DNA from: Cynocephalus volans
Taxonomy: Eukaryota; Chordata; Mammalia; Dermoptera; Cynocephalidae
Reading direction: 5' to 3'
Assembly: GCF_027409185.1 (NCBI RefSeq)
Contig: NC_084475.1
Coordinates: forward strand, 16,822,130 to 16,886,129
DNA: 64,000 nt
Positions 1 through 14,300 of this stretch are shown here, piece after piece. Made by a program: the position numbers and the translations under genes. The notes under the pieces are model-generated. The model did not search any database. It was not told the origin of the DNA and saw nothing but the letters and a program-made list of their open reading frames with translations. How positions within the stretch are numbered: the first letter of the stretch is position 1; every line of letters starts with the position of its first letter.

Positions 1-5
1 CTCAC

Positions 6-121
6 TTCTTCCTGGATATACTGAAGCAGGAAAGGTGAGGCTCTAAGGTTGTCCACTGGAAAGCTGAAAAAGCCTTGTATTTCCTTTTGATGAAGATCCA
101 TAGTGATAATGTGAGTTAAAC
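6..121 (-). CDS. PRPSAP1: PRPSAP1 exon 5 (coding)
   Basis: This 116-bp exon starts after a TTTCAG acceptor and ends at GAAGAA|GTGAG. It encodes the HIITMDLH block followed by the QGFF and [18 protein letters not shown] segments. In the synthetases the HIITMDLH block carries a catalytic-loop histidine. The first codon, Gly, is split with exon 4. The donor lies only 5 bases from the window edge. Confidence 0.95.
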
Positions 122-3100
122 CTGAAATTTTAAAACAAAAAATTACAAAGTTCACCCCTACAAGTTAATGGCGACAGTGGACACAAACTAGATGCTCAAC
201 TCCTGTTTCCTACCAGAAGACTGAAAGCAGAGGATACCGTGAACAAGCATAGTAGTTACAGACTTTATTGCTAACCTTAACACAACTTAGTGGACTAAAG
301 AATGAGTCAAGCCTAATATGAAAGAGCCTATAACCTTCCACACAGACAAAGAACTAAAGTGGAGAAAAGCACGTTCTCCTCTACTGCTGTTATTAGCTTG
401 GTCCTGAAAACTGAGAAAAGAAAAATCAGCTAGAAGCAAAAATATGAATATGGAATTAATAAATATCAAAGCAATAAAAGATGTAAAAAATGGTAAGGCC
501 TTGATTAAAGAATCTAGGAAGAAATGTTAAGAACTGTGGCTTAAGTAGGAAGAAATAAGAAAGCAAAAGCAAAGTAATATACATTTTAGAAGAAAAGAGA
601 TTCATATAACACAAAGATAAGATTCTGAAGTCTGGAATAATTTATGTGATAAAGGAATGGTTTAAGAAGTATTCCTTTTTTTTTGGCAGCTGGCTGAAAA
701 TCCAGTTTTAATACTATGGTCTTAAATAGTATTTAGCTAACTAAGGCAAATACATAAATCTAGACTTGAAGCTCAAAAGGTCACATACAAATGTCAAGAC
801 TGCCAGGAAAAACTTTAATGATTAAGATGAAATGGAAAAAAAGTGACAGAACAATTAAAATGAACAGCCCATCACTAGAGAATAGAAAACACTGAAGCAA
901 TGCTATTCTAAAGTAAGGAGAAAAGAAAAAAATAAGAACTTATACCTAAGCACACACATCCCTAACCAAACTATGCAAAAGGAAACAAATAAGAAAAAGC
1001 AATCAGCAAACAACATGTAAAGAAAGCAGGTCCCAAACTAGATACGCAAAGTATGAACTAATCTCAAATAGGGAAGAATCCTGAACAGTGCTGGGACCCC
1101 AGGTCTGTTCACACTCACCTGCTTTCGCCAGCATCGACGCTAAGAGCTTGCACACAATGGAGCCCCTCTTTCTCATCTTGCTTTGCTTGCTGTAGGGGAA
1201 GTAAGGGATGACTCCAATAATATTCCTGGCACAGGCGGTCTTCAGTGCATAAGCCATGATCAACAGCTCCATCACAGCTGTATTCACATCTCTGAAACAG
1301 AAAAATTTGTAGTTTTGTTTGTTTTATTGGCAGCTTGCCGGTACAGGGATCCAAACCCTTGACCTTGGTGTTACAGGGTGGCACTGTAACCAGTGGAGCT
1401 AACCAGCTAGCCCTGTTAAATTTGTATTTTTGGGTCAAGTCCATTTATTAACCCCTAGAAAAGATCTCAGCTTCAGCAATTTAACATGGGCTGCCAAGAT
1501 TGGTGTTACAGGCATTTTATCATCACACTAACTTATGATGGCATCTCACAAATGCAGGGGAAAGCTTAGTAACTCTTCCTTTTAGCTGAGTAAGCTCTGG
1601 TTTTCATCTGTGGTTACTCAAACCCACAGCACAGTTAACCCCCTCACCTTTGCCTGCATCTTCTGTGCTAGTGACAGTTACTGCAGTGGCATACAAAGCA
1701 ACTGCTGGTGACCAGTTACCCCACACTGGCTGGCACTCTCCCAGGGATTGACACTCATGCCAGCATCAGTGACAAGGGAAACCCACCTGCCCTTCTATTT
1801 AGCCGCCATTAACAGAAAGATTTGGTCTGTTTTTTTTCTTGTTGGGGGAGGGAGGGAGGGTCTTGGAACTTGTCTTCAAAAACCTACCCCATCCCTTCTT
1901 TCCCTGAGATATACAGATTCCTGACAACGATCACCCAAATAGACAAAGAAGCAAATATGAATATGAAAGGCAATTCCCCCACTCATAGCGAATGTGAATT
2001 GCTGTCCTTTGCCAAGGCTGATCAAACCTCAGGTGGGCTCTACCTTTAAGAGGCGAAAGCCTTGAAATGCCTCAGGATGCCTCTGCTATATAACTAGCAG
2101 ATAATACTAAAAAAAAATCCTAATTCTCTGTGTTTTTTAGATGGTGCTGAAGTATTAAGTACTCAAGCAATAAAAGTACTATGCCAGTTCACTGCGGCAA
2201 ATCTAATAACCTTCTTTATAGGATACACAATCACACATATCCACTTTGTCTTTTCTCCAAATTTTTCCTCTCTTCCATACCCACCATCCTAAGAGATATA
2301 GGAACCGCCAGGTGAGGATATTTTTGCTTTGATACAAACTGAACCACTGGGAAGAGAATTATGGCTTCTACATAATCTTTTTTTTTTTTTTAATTAATTA
2401 ATTTATTTATTTATTTTTAAAAAGATGACCGGTAAGGGGATCTTCACCCTTGGCTTGGTGTTGTCAGCACCACGCTCAGCCAGTGAGCTAACCGGCCATC
2501 CCTATATGGGATCCGAACCCGGGGCCTTGGTGTTATCAGCACCACACTCTCCCGAGTGAGCCACGGGCCGGCCCAAGGCTTCTACATAATCTTAACACAA
2601 GTACACATAAAGGACGTACCATATTCAAGACAGGGTTTGGGTGTCAAAGGTACCCACTTATACCTATGCTCTTTCTTCAAAGGGAAAGGAGCCTTTCCAT
2701 ATATTAAGACGCATGTAAAACTGTCATGGTTATTCTACAGATTCACTCTCTGCTACAACTCTGTAAAGTGCTTCCTACTTTTTCTTTTGGTCAAATTTTC
2801 TAATACCCCAAGTACAGGTGAAAAAAACTGCAGACGTTTCCCAATTAGCCATTAACCAACTCATTTTTCCATGCCTTTGTCCCTCCCTTGAAAGACACTT
2901 GCACATTGATACTTCTTCATTTGTTAAGTTCAGTCTATATTAAGTTTCACTCTAGATTGAATGTATTAAATATTTATACTGAGCAATCTTGGTTACCATG
3001 AGATGTCAAAACCAAAAATTATATAAAATGCAACTTTTTACCACAAAGGACACTAACAACATACTGTTTCTATGCTTGACTAGTTAGAGATGACCACTGA

Positions 3101-6100
3101 CACAGGGAGGAAATCACAAGAGGACAACGCTGTTAACAGTGAACATTTTATTGCCATGACAGTAGACTGTGAATATATACTGATTTTGACATGTTAAAGG
3201 AAGTCTGAACTAAAACCAGGAATTTCAAAGTATAGACAGAAACCCCAAAGGTCTTTTCAATTTCAGTGGGGAAGGAAGTAAACATCAAGTAGGGACTCAC
3301 TGAGATCTAAGAACAGCAGAGGGGAATCCCAATTATGCAAACATGGAGAAAGGATGGAAAAGTATAAAAATTGTGTATAGTATTCATTAAATCACTCCAC
3401 AAGTACTTGAGGGCCTATATATGCTAGCAACGTAGAAGGCTGAAATCCATGTATTCATAAAACAAAAACTCATCGACTCACTGAGTGCCTACTACAGGCT
3501 AGGCATTGTTTTAGGTGCTGGAGACAGCTGTGAGGAAAGAAAAATCTCTCCCCTATGGAGCTTAAGTTCTAGTGGGCATATGGAGGGAGACATATCATAA
3601 CCAAAGGGAAATTATGGATATAGTTGTCCTTCTACCGTACAAACACAAACCAACCCATACATTTGCACACCCAAAATGGAGAAATCAAGGGTTCTAGGGC
3701 TGGCTGGTCAGCTCAGTTGGTTAGAGCATGGTGCTGAGAACACCAAGGTCCAGGGTTCCATCCCTGTACCGGCCAGCCAAGGGATAAAAAAGGATTCTAC
3801 GGTTTGAGAACATCAAGAACACCACCACCACCTGCCTCAGAGGGTGGTGGGGATGACTGGATGGCATAATGCCCCTGGAGCCCTCAGAACAGTGCCTGGC
3901 ACCTACCAGCCACTGCAATGTCAGCCATTACCATTATTTCTCTCCCTACCTCCTAAAATCATAATAAAAGTAAAGAAAAAAGAATACTGCATAGCCTCAG
4001 GAAAATGTGCTATAAAAACATTCAGTCTTATTAGGTCAATCCTATGATTATGTATTGAAAAAGATTACACTTTCATGAGGCATCAAAACCTGTTTTCCCA
4101 ACTCATCATGAAAATGAAAAACTTTTCAACCTCCTGGCTCTGCAACGACTGTACTTTAGTGGTCCACAAACAGCAGGGAAGGCAGCTCATAAACTCCTCA
4201 GTCATTCATGTCATCCATGCTGTGCAGATCATCTAACAAAAACGGGTATGCGACGTGAGGAGGTCATAGCCTTTTATTTCTTCCCTTGACTCTGGGATGA
4301 TCCCTAAATGCATGTAATGGAGCAACGGTCACAAGGAGAACTACCCCCCGACTAGGCTAAGTCCCCTTGGAGAAGAGCTGAAAGTCAAAGCTCAAATTCC
4401 AGGTACCGAGTGTTATCAAGATTTCTTAAAGATAAACAATTCTTTATATAACACACATCCTTTTGCTACCATAAATTCAGTTAGGGTAATAAAGAGACTT
4501 TACCAACCAATATTGCCTTTGGACTTAGGCCCCCCATTTCCTGGAAGATTAGTGACAGAGCTGGCCCACCTGTGGCTACAAAGGCTGAGGTTCTATTCTT
4601 CCCAAACACTGAGTAAACTAGTGGAGGGCTCTTAGTCTAAGGCAGACAAGCCAGGGACCTAGGGTCACATGTGGCTCTTTCCTGTGCCCTAAAGGAACTC
4701 AAGAATGCAGAAAAAATATTGATGATAATGCAACTTTACTATTCTCTATCAACAAAAGCCAGGATAAGCATGAACAGCCACAGAGCAGCCACGTGGAGTG
4801 GCAAGCTCCCTTGCCACGAGCACTGTACTCCTAGCAAAGCCCCTCAGGTCTTCCCCTCATTTTTAAGATGCAATGTCAAAAAAAACCACCAGGCAAAAAG
4901 ACTCCAGTTGCCAGGAGGAAAACAATACAAAACCAAAATAGCTGGAGGAAATGTAAATTAGTATATCCTCAACATACATACAGGACAATGCAGCTGTATC
5001 TATCAATACTACAATACATGGATCCTTATTCTGAGCAATTCCATTTGGTTCTTCCTGTAACAGCTTGAACCAAAGTGACTCCACTTTGTTAAACTTCTAA
5101 ATTTAACAGTTTTTTCTTCCTTACTCTTGTAATCCAAACTGCATAGCTTGCAGCTGGGTATTAGAATACAATGACTCTTGTTCACATGACTGCTAGAACA
5201 TAATGACTCCTGTTCGCACTGTACATAGAATAATTATAGAAGAAATTATTAACCCAGATGGCCATTCTTTACTAGCTTACTAACTAGATCTTTCTGAGGT
5301 TAACAGGAACTGAATCCATGACTTGACTTGATGGAGGAGGGTCACCATGAATCAGCTCCCACCTGAGAAGTTCTTTGATGCTTATCTGCAATTTTATGAT
5401 TATGCTTGCACGTCCCTGCTTAGGTCACCATGAATCAGCCCTCTACCACCTGTCTCTATAAAACCCTTTGGGCAAGGCTGGGAAAAGTGGAAATGGTCCT
5501 TGAGAAAGAAGTCCACCATTTTCCCAGGCTGCCAGCTTCCTGATTAAAGGCTACCTTTCCTTATACCAACACTTGTCTCTCAATTATTGGCTACTGAGCG
5601 GTGCGCAAACAGACCTTTGGGGTTTCGGTAACATTCCTACAGATATGCCTGAAACACAGACAACATGGCTTATGTACAAGGATGTTCACAGTAGCACTGT
5701 TGTTAGCACAAGTCTAGAAACAAACTAATGCACAACTAGTTGAATAAACTGTGGTACATCCATACAACATATTATGAAATACCAAAAGACAAGATAGGAG
5801 GGTTGGCTGGTTAGCTCATTTGGTAGAGCACAGTGCTGATAACACCAAGGTCAAGGGTTTGGATTCCAAACAGGCCAGCCGCCAAAAAAAAAAAAAAAAA
5901 AAGGAGAATACAGACTCACTCACGTGGTATTCCTTCCAAAAATGCACAAAATGAATCTCATCATAGTTAAATATCTGACAAACTCATATTGAGAGACATC
6001 TGACAAAATAACCAGCAAAATATCAAAGTGTTCAAAAGTGCTGACAAGGAAAGACTGAGGAACTGTTCCAGACTGAAGAAGACTGAACAAAGACAATGGC

Positions 6101-8295
6101 TAAATGCTACGTCAGATTCTGAACTAGTTCTGTCTGCTGCAGAGAACATTACTGGGAAAATGGGCAGAACTTGAACAGAGCCTGTTGTAAGGGTGAGGTG
6201 TAAGTGTTAATATCCTGATTCTGACGGCTGCATTGTGGTTATGTGAGAGAAAGTCCGCATCTGTAGGAATCACACACTAAAGTATTTGGAGGTAGTGAGG
6301 CATCGGGTTGGCAACTTACTCCAAAATGGTTGCACCATACATACAAGTTTCCTGTAAGTTTGTGATTGTTTCAAACTAAGAATTTCCAAAGATGAGGTAG
6401 CTCTTTATGTACTGATATAGAATGTTGTTCTATTTTTAAAACTTAAGCACAGAATGTACTACAGACTCCTTTTATGTCAAAATTAAGAAATATGTATAAG
6501 CAACTGCTTAAATATGCATAAAGTCTCTGAAAAAATACCCAAAAAACTAATAACACCAGCTGTCTCCAGAGAAGGAAACTGGGTGGTTGAGGTCACAGGG
6601 AGGTGTCATTATATACCCTTTGAAACTTGAACCATGTAGATATTTGTTGTGTAAGAAAAATTTAGATTAAAAAAATTAAAATTAACTCTTTTTTGGTTTT
6701 GAGGATCACTTGAATAATGGAGCCTAAGTTTGTATACACATATAAACAATATGGAGGAATAAATAAATGTTTAAGGTACTTAGATTAAAAAAAATGGGGA
6801 GTGCGGGCTGGCTCAGTTGCTTACGGCCCAGTGTTCCAACCCCAAAGTCAAGGGTGTGGACCCCACTCCCCGTATCGGCCAGCCACAAAAAGAAAAAAAA
6901 AAAAGGATGGGGAGTGGATGAGAAGGGCTGGATAATTTTTAATTTTTGGTACACATTTCTATAATGCCTGTATTTTTAGACATGAACATTATATTTTTGT
7001 AATCAGAAAAAAGTATTAAAAATAAACAAAAATAGGGGCCAGCCTGTGGCTCACTCAGGAGAGTGTGGTGCTGATAACACCAAGTCAAGGGTTAAGATCC
7101 CCGTACTGGTCATCTTTAAAAAAAAAAAAACACAAACAAAAAAGTATTAAAAATAAAACCACTTAGTATTTACTAGTAACACTATGTAAGGGATTCTGTT
7201 ATATTTGCATACATGTTACCTACTCCATGACCCTGTCATTCTCGATCTCCTTCAGACCCAGCTTTTTCAATCCCCTTAATGGGGGCTAAGAATAGCTGCC
7301 ATGTAGGATTTAAAGATTAAAAATAATACATATAAAGTGGTTGGCACACTGCTGGCACTCAGTGCCATTTTCATTACCAAACGGTCTCAGGAATCTAAGT
7401 TGATCAGGACATGAGGGTCTGAATTCTTCAAAGACAAAGATGCCCAACTGCCCCATTCCCCGTGAAATGATGAGAAAGGAGATAACCCCACTAGGAAGTT
7501 CACACTCAGGCAGGCCAAGGCTAGGATTCCTCCAGGGTCAACCCTCCTGCCTTAATGGAAGGAATGGTGATGCCATCTAAAGTAGAGACAGGCTAGAAAC
7601 GGGCCACTGTATAAAATAAAATGCAGCACAAAAACTTTTCTCGATAGGTGTGAACCAAGAGCAGCTATCCAATGCAATTAACAACAAGAAGCTTTTCAGC
7701 AGAGTTCAGCTGACAGACACTGGCCTAGGTTCACTACATACAGAGGTAAGAGGGTAAGATATTTTGCCCTTGAGGTATTTAAAGCTCAGAGAAGATAGTC
7801 AAGTAAACTGAAAACTGTGACAAACAAGGTAGGAATTCCAGAAGACTATAATTGTGCTTTCGGAAGCATTTAGTTTAACATGCAAATAAATTCATAACTT
7901 ATAAACCCCTGAATAATTGTTCATATGAAAAGATAATTACATCATTAAGGATTTCAGAGGAAAAGGGATACATAAAGTAATGCTAACTCTTACCTGGGTA
8001 TTGTCTGTATAATGAAAATATCTTGGCCACGAACAGATTCTTTTATTTCAACTCTTGTTTCTGAAAAATAAAAATGTCCTAAAGTTTTTTAAAAAAGCAC
8101 TTCCTGATATAATAACTAAATAGCATTTGGAGAGAGTAAAGATGAATCTAAACCAATAAGTCACTTCGTGCAACAAAATAAATCTTAACAGATTTCAGAA
8201 TGATATGGACATATATTAAAAAAATAGTCAAGCTAGAAGGAAAATAAGCCAAAAACAGAAGACAAAACTATCCAAACAGGTCTACAGGGTCCATT

Positions 8296-8336
<41 letters not shown>

Positions 8337-11300
8337 CACACACACACTCTCTCTCATCACCAAAACAAACAAAAACCATAAACACCATGCATGGGAAGTG
8401 TCTATGGCAAATAAAGAGGTCAAAGGTTAACATCCATATGATCCTTTCAACAAATGCTGAGGCCTCCTCTGTGCCAGGCCCTGTGCTGGGGCACCCAAGA
8501 GGAAAACCTCGACCAAGGGGATAAAAGCGGACCCAGAAGAGACAATTCAATACCAAAGGGTAACAGACAACTCTCCAGGCCCAACGTGCCAGAGCCAGAC
8601 CAGCTGTGAGGAAGAAGAAAGAATAATGGGGCAGGAACAATGGGCTCACTGCAAGCTGGAACATGCAGTGAGGAAGGGAGCATGGGAACAGAGGAAGGAG
8701 TGGCGGCAGAGTGTGCAAAGCAGAGGAGTGGTCAGTTCACTTGGAACCATTGGGGAAGTAGTGAGTGAAGGGAAAGAGGCAGACAGGGGGCTGGCCAGTT
8801 AGCTCACTTGATTAGATGGTACTGCTGATAACACCAAGGTCAAGGCCAGCCATAAAAAAACCAAAAAGAGCAGACAGTAGGTCAGGGAGCTAATAGGTGC
8901 CAGACCACACGTGACTCTGGACTTTACTTATTTATTTTTTAAAAGGTGACCGGTAAGGGCATCCTAACCCTTGCCTTGGTGTTGTCAGCAGCACCATGCT
9001 CTCCCAAGTGAGCTAACCGGCCATCCCTATATAGGGATCCGAACCCATGGCCTTGGTGTTATCAGCACCACACTCTCCCAAGTGAGCCACAGGGCTGGCC
9101 CTTGGACTTTATTTCTTATTTTATAAGGGGTTTGGATTTTATTCTAAGTGTAATAGGAAAGGAAATCCACTGGTAGATTTGAGGTTGGGAAGGATTTGGT
9201 CCACTTGTTTTAAAAAAAACTGCTGGCTGGCTGGCCAGTTAACTCAGTTGATCAGGGTGGGTGCTGATAACACCAGGGTTTAGGGTTCAATCCCTGTTAC
9301 TGGCCAGCCACCAAAAACAACAGCAACACAACAAAAAAGAACGCTTGCTGCTCTGTCAAGAAAACTGGGTTAGGGCAAGAGTGGCACCAGGGAGACTATT
9401 CCAGCTGCTTTTGAAGGCGCCCAGCAAATGGCAGGCTGTCCTGGAGTGGCAGCAGCAGAGGCAGTGAGAAGGGGTTGGATTGAAGAGGTATTCCAAAGTC
9501 AGAGCACACAAGCCATGGAGATGGATGTAAGTGAAGACAGACAAGTGAGTGGGCAGAACCTGGATCCCAAAGAGCCCCACATGACTGCTAGGGAGAATGG
9601 ACTCCAGCCTATAGGGTAGAAGCAGAAGTAAAAAATATTTGCATCTTAGGAACATCCCAGAGGAGGTGAGTAGAATGGACTAGAAAGGCTAGAAATGGAG
9701 GCAGGAAGACCTTAAGAGAAAGCAACAGCTCAAAAGAGAGATAAGCAGCAATGATGGAAGACTAGAGAAAAGGGTCTTCATTAAGCCATTTTCTCCATTT
9801 CATAAGATCCCCAAATGCATCACTATGAATTAAATCGGTGATTGCCAAATAGAGTACTTTACCTATCTGCATTAACCTTCAGGTTTTAAATACTAACATC
9901 TCCTGATTCTCCCTGGGAAACTGATAAAATTTCTAAAGTCACAAAGTAAAAAGTCACTAAGTGTGGAGGCTGGATGAAAGATACTTGGGGGTTAATTATA
10001 ACACATGTAACTTATACACATGCTGGGAATGTGTGAATTCCATTCAACTACCTACTAAGTTATCTGTCCCTTCTTGAGTACTTTGCTTTTTTAGATCCCC
10101 AAACATCATTATGTCTTAGTAATTCATCCCCTCAAGCTACTTAGATGGTTATAACTTTGAAAAAGAAAAGGAAACATAAAATCATGAACCTACGTTTTCA
10201 ATTCTGCAAAAATAAATGCAAGTTACTTTACATTAATTTGCCTTCACAAAGAATAAGGGCACTATAATCTGAAGTATATGGCCCCACTAGGAGATTTATA
10301 ATGGAGTGTTCCCAGGACACTGGACATCAGGAAAGCTCCGCTAAGCATCATCCGTTAATGTTATAATACAGTTCTCCACACAACCCAGAGGGCAACAAAA
10401 ATGGGTTACCAACCGATTTTTGGTTATTAGGGTAAGAGTCTACAAGAGACTTGAGATGGAGAGAACTGAAAGAGGATTTTTAAAATAAATTATCACTACC
10501 TAGTATCAGACTGCTCTTGATGCCATTTGATGACCTAGTGAGACAGATAAATATTTATCAAATACAACCCAATGTAGAAGAAAAACTATTTTATACATCT
10601 CTCCTTTTTCATTCTAAAATGACAGGATATTTGTATCATTGTGGAAAGGGGAAAAAAGACACTAAGGAGAAAAGAAAGAAAATTTAAAGTGAAGTACAGA
10701 ATGATGACGTGCGCTTCTAACGCTAAAAAGAAAATGTTTCTGCATTAAACATGTGTAATATTTGCCTTTTAAAAACACACCAGCTAGGGCTGGCCCATGG
10801 CTCACTTGGGAGAGTGTGGTGCTGATAACACCAAGGCCACGGGTTCAGATCCCTACATAGGGATGGCCGGTTGGCTCACTTGGGTGAGCGTGGTGCTGAC
10901 AACACCAAGTCAAGAGTTAAGATCCCCTTACCGGTCATCTTAAAAAAAAATAAACATAAAAAATAAAAAAATTTTAAAAAACAAATAACACACCAGCTGA
11001 CTAAACAGTTTCGAGAAGGGGGTTTAAAAAATACTTTTAACCTACCTCCGTTGGTCTCTTGGTATACAACAGACTTCCCCAATTCAGCACCAAGACGCCT
11101 ACAAGCAAAAAAAAAAAAAAAAAAAGCAATTAAGAATTCTTTTTGAAAAATTTCAGTTCATATGCACATGTTTAACAAAAAGACTCAAATAACTACACTG
11201 GCCCTCTTTCCAAAAAAACAATTCAGAAAGTCTAATTCACTAAGAACTAAAATTCTGACATTAGTCTATAAGCAGCTCACCATTTTGTGACACACTGTTT

Positions 11301-14300
11301 TACTGAAAAGAGCTCATAACCAAAGTTTAATGTCTGGTTCATTGTTTTTTGAATAATAATTGTCTTGGAAAATCATTTCCAAATACTTGGTTACTAGCAA
11401 TAATTCTAAAAGCATAAGCCACAGGTAAATGCCTCAATTGTCAAAAGAATATAGATGAAAAGAGACTTCGGTAGGGCCGGCCTGTGGCTCACTTGGTAGA
11501 GTGCGGTGCTGATAACACCAAGGCCATGGGTTCAGATCCCTATATAGGGATGGCCAGTTAGCTCACTTGGGAGAGCGTGGTGCTGGCAACACCAAGTCAA
11601 GTTAAGATCCCCTTACCGGTCATCTTTAAAAAAAAAAAAAAAGGAAAGAGACTTTAGTGCCATTAACCAAATATAATTGTGTAGATCTTGTTTTGATCCT
11701 GGTTATAATATACCAAGTATAAAAAGCCATTTTTCAAACTAGCAAAGTATGAACATGGGTTAGTTATTACATAATAGTAAGGAATCAATGGTGGTATAAG
11801 TTTTTTTTAAAGTCCTTATCAGTTAGCATTACCATTTTTACAAGTGAAATAATAGGATCTAATCTACATGTATGTTGTCAAATGACTGGATAAGGAAAGT
11901 ATGGAATATAACACAACAGAATACTACTCTGCCATAAAAAAGAATGAGATACTGCCATTCACAGCAACATGGATGAACTCAGAGAAAATCACGTTAAGTG
12001 AAATAAGTCAGGCACAGAAAGAGAAATACCATGTCCTCACTCATAAGTGGGAGCTAAAAAATAAACATATTAATTAAAAAATAAATAAAAAGAAAGAAAG
12101 AACAATCACAAAAATACGTTGAATTTTCAAAAGGAGAACTGAGGTTACCAGAGGTGGGAAAGGTGTGGGGGAAGGGAGGAATTGGTGAAGAGCCACGAAA
12201 AATGACAACATTGTACATTGTTGAATATATTAATTGTTCTGATTTGAGCATCACATATTGCACACAGGTGTTGATATCCAACACTGTACTCCACAGATAT
12301 GTACAATCAACCATGTTACCAAAAAAAAAAAAAAAAACAAAGAAAGAAATAATATGATCTAAGGGTGGAATGTATTTAAAAATATTCTAGCCAGGTATAT
12401 ACTTGTAATGGAATATTACTCAGCCTTAAAAAGGAATGAAATTCGGGCCGAGCCCGTGGCGCACTTGGTAGAGTGCTGCGCTGGGAGCGCGGCGGGATCG
12501 GATCCTATATAGGACTGACCGGAGCACTCACTGGCTGAGTGCCGGTCACGAAAAAACGACAAAAAAAAAAAAAAAAAAAAAAAGGAATGAAATTCTGGTA
12601 TGTGCCACAACGTGGATGAACCTTGAATAAATTATGCTTAGTAAAATAAGCCAGACACGTATCATTCCATTTGTATGAGGTACTTAGAATAGGAAAACCC
12701 ATAAAGACGGAAAGTAGAATAGAAGTTACCAGGGGCTGGGGAGAGCGGCGAATGGAGAGTTAGTGTTTAATGAGTACAGAGTTTCTGTTTGGGATGATGA
12801 AAAAGTTCTGGAAATGAATAGTGGTGAGAGATGCACAACATAGTGAATGTAATTAATGACACTGAATTGTACACTTAAAAATGGTTAAATGATAAATCTT
12901 ATGTTAAGTGTATTTTACCATAATAAAAAAAAAATACTCCAGCCAAACAAAAAAGTGCAGGATAGGTAGAGTAGGTGAAACAAGATTAGCAAAAAGCTGC
13001 TAAGTGTGGAAGTGGGATGAAAGATACCTGGAGGCTAATTGCAGCACACATGTAACTTACACATATCCTGGAAAGGTAATGTACCCAACACTTTGGCTTA
13101 AAGTACATAATCGAAATTTTAAAAATGAAGTACATAATAAAAAAAGTTCAAAGATCCTTGCTTGAAGTTTAGAGCTGAAAGGAACCATGAAAATAAAATA
13201 CTATGATCTCAGGGGTCATCTAATCTAGTGATTTTCAAACTCTGTTTAGTGGTAAAACCTCTTTCTGAATTAAAATCTTACTGAGAAACTCAACATATAA
13301 AACATAAGGGATGCACAAATATTTAGTATTTACAGAAACTTAAAACCTTTCTGGAACTTGGCAGGGAAGAACCTAATATAAAAACAAAAAAACAAAAACC
13401 ATTGACTTTTAAATGTGCCCTTTAAAGGTGCTCCCTTCTGTTTTCTCTCAGCAAGGTCATATGTGGTCAATAAAAACAAACACAATAGGCCGGCCCTTGG
13501 CTCACTCAGTAGAGTGCAGAGTGCGGTGCTGATAACACCAAGGCCACGGGTTCGGATCCTATAATAGGGATGGCCGGTTTGCTCTCAAAAAGAAAGACAA
13601 ATAACCCGGGGTTAGAAATAGAAACTAGGTAGTAAAGTGCAAAAGGTTTTTTTGTTTGTTTGTTTTTTTACACTTTTCTAATTCCACTTAAAACTCCAAA
13701 TGAAAACAGGCATAAGGGCTGGCCCGTGGCTCACTTGGGAGAGCGTGGTGCTGACAACACCAAGTCAAGGGTTAAGATCCCCTTACCAGCCATCTTTCCA
13801 GAAAAAAAAGAAAAAGAAAACAGGCATAGCTGAAAGTTTTGACTAAAGTTTCCCTTTTCTTCTACACTTCCATCTAGAATTATTATTTTATTTTTTTTAT
13901 TTATTATTTGGCAGCTGGCCAGTTACAGGGATCCAACCCAGGACCCTGGTATTATCAGCACCACACTCTAACCAACCGTCCATCTAGAATTTTTAAATAT
14001 ATTCATGCAATTATTTATCAACCTGAAAAATTCACAGCAACTCTAATGTATACTGTTTAAAATGTGAAAACGAAGAGCTGGCCTGTTAGCTCTGTTGGTT
14101 AGAGCACGGTGCTGATAACACCAACGTCCAGGGTTCAATCCCTGTTCAGGAGCTACCAAAAACAAACAAAAAAGTGAAAATGACTTAAAAAAGTCAAAGG
14201 ACAAGCTACTTATTTTATGTCTTATATTTCTGACAAGTTTATTTGGAAAGAGCCCATAAGTCTCTCCCTTTATATTAGGTAGAACTCTGTCATTCTCCAA

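Larger units (their letters stand above)
1292..7993 (-). other. PRPSAP1: PRPSAP1 intron 3
   Basis: This 6.7-kb AT-rich intron holds six or more SINEs, an L2 remnant and an old L1 split by a solo LTR. Each is listed separately. Between them (1414-2362, 2592-3460, 3790-4940, 5905-6800, 7135-7990) I see nothing that supports a gene or RNA. Confidence 0.85.
8061..11045 (-). other. PRPSAP1: PRPSAP1 intron 2
   Basis: Three-kilobase intron with a CA microsatellite and four SINEs listed separately. The span 9331-10786 has no repeat or gene that I can recognise. Confidence 0.85.

Noticed and set aside
1115-1444. Minus-strand ORF overlapping PRPSAP1 exon 4
   Set aside because: It reads the real exon in another frame and continues into a SINE.
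3697-3780. tRNA-Ile gene
   Set aside because: A and B boxes are visible in many copies, but the cloverleaf arms are mismatched and A tails with target duplications show that they are SINEs.
5056-5633. A coding provirus
   Set aside because: Only one LTR-sized element is present, with no gag, pol or env-like frame.
8233-8718. 161-codon minus-strand ORF
   Set aside because: It runs through the CA microsatellite (Val-Cys repeat translation) and intron DNA; no family resemblance.
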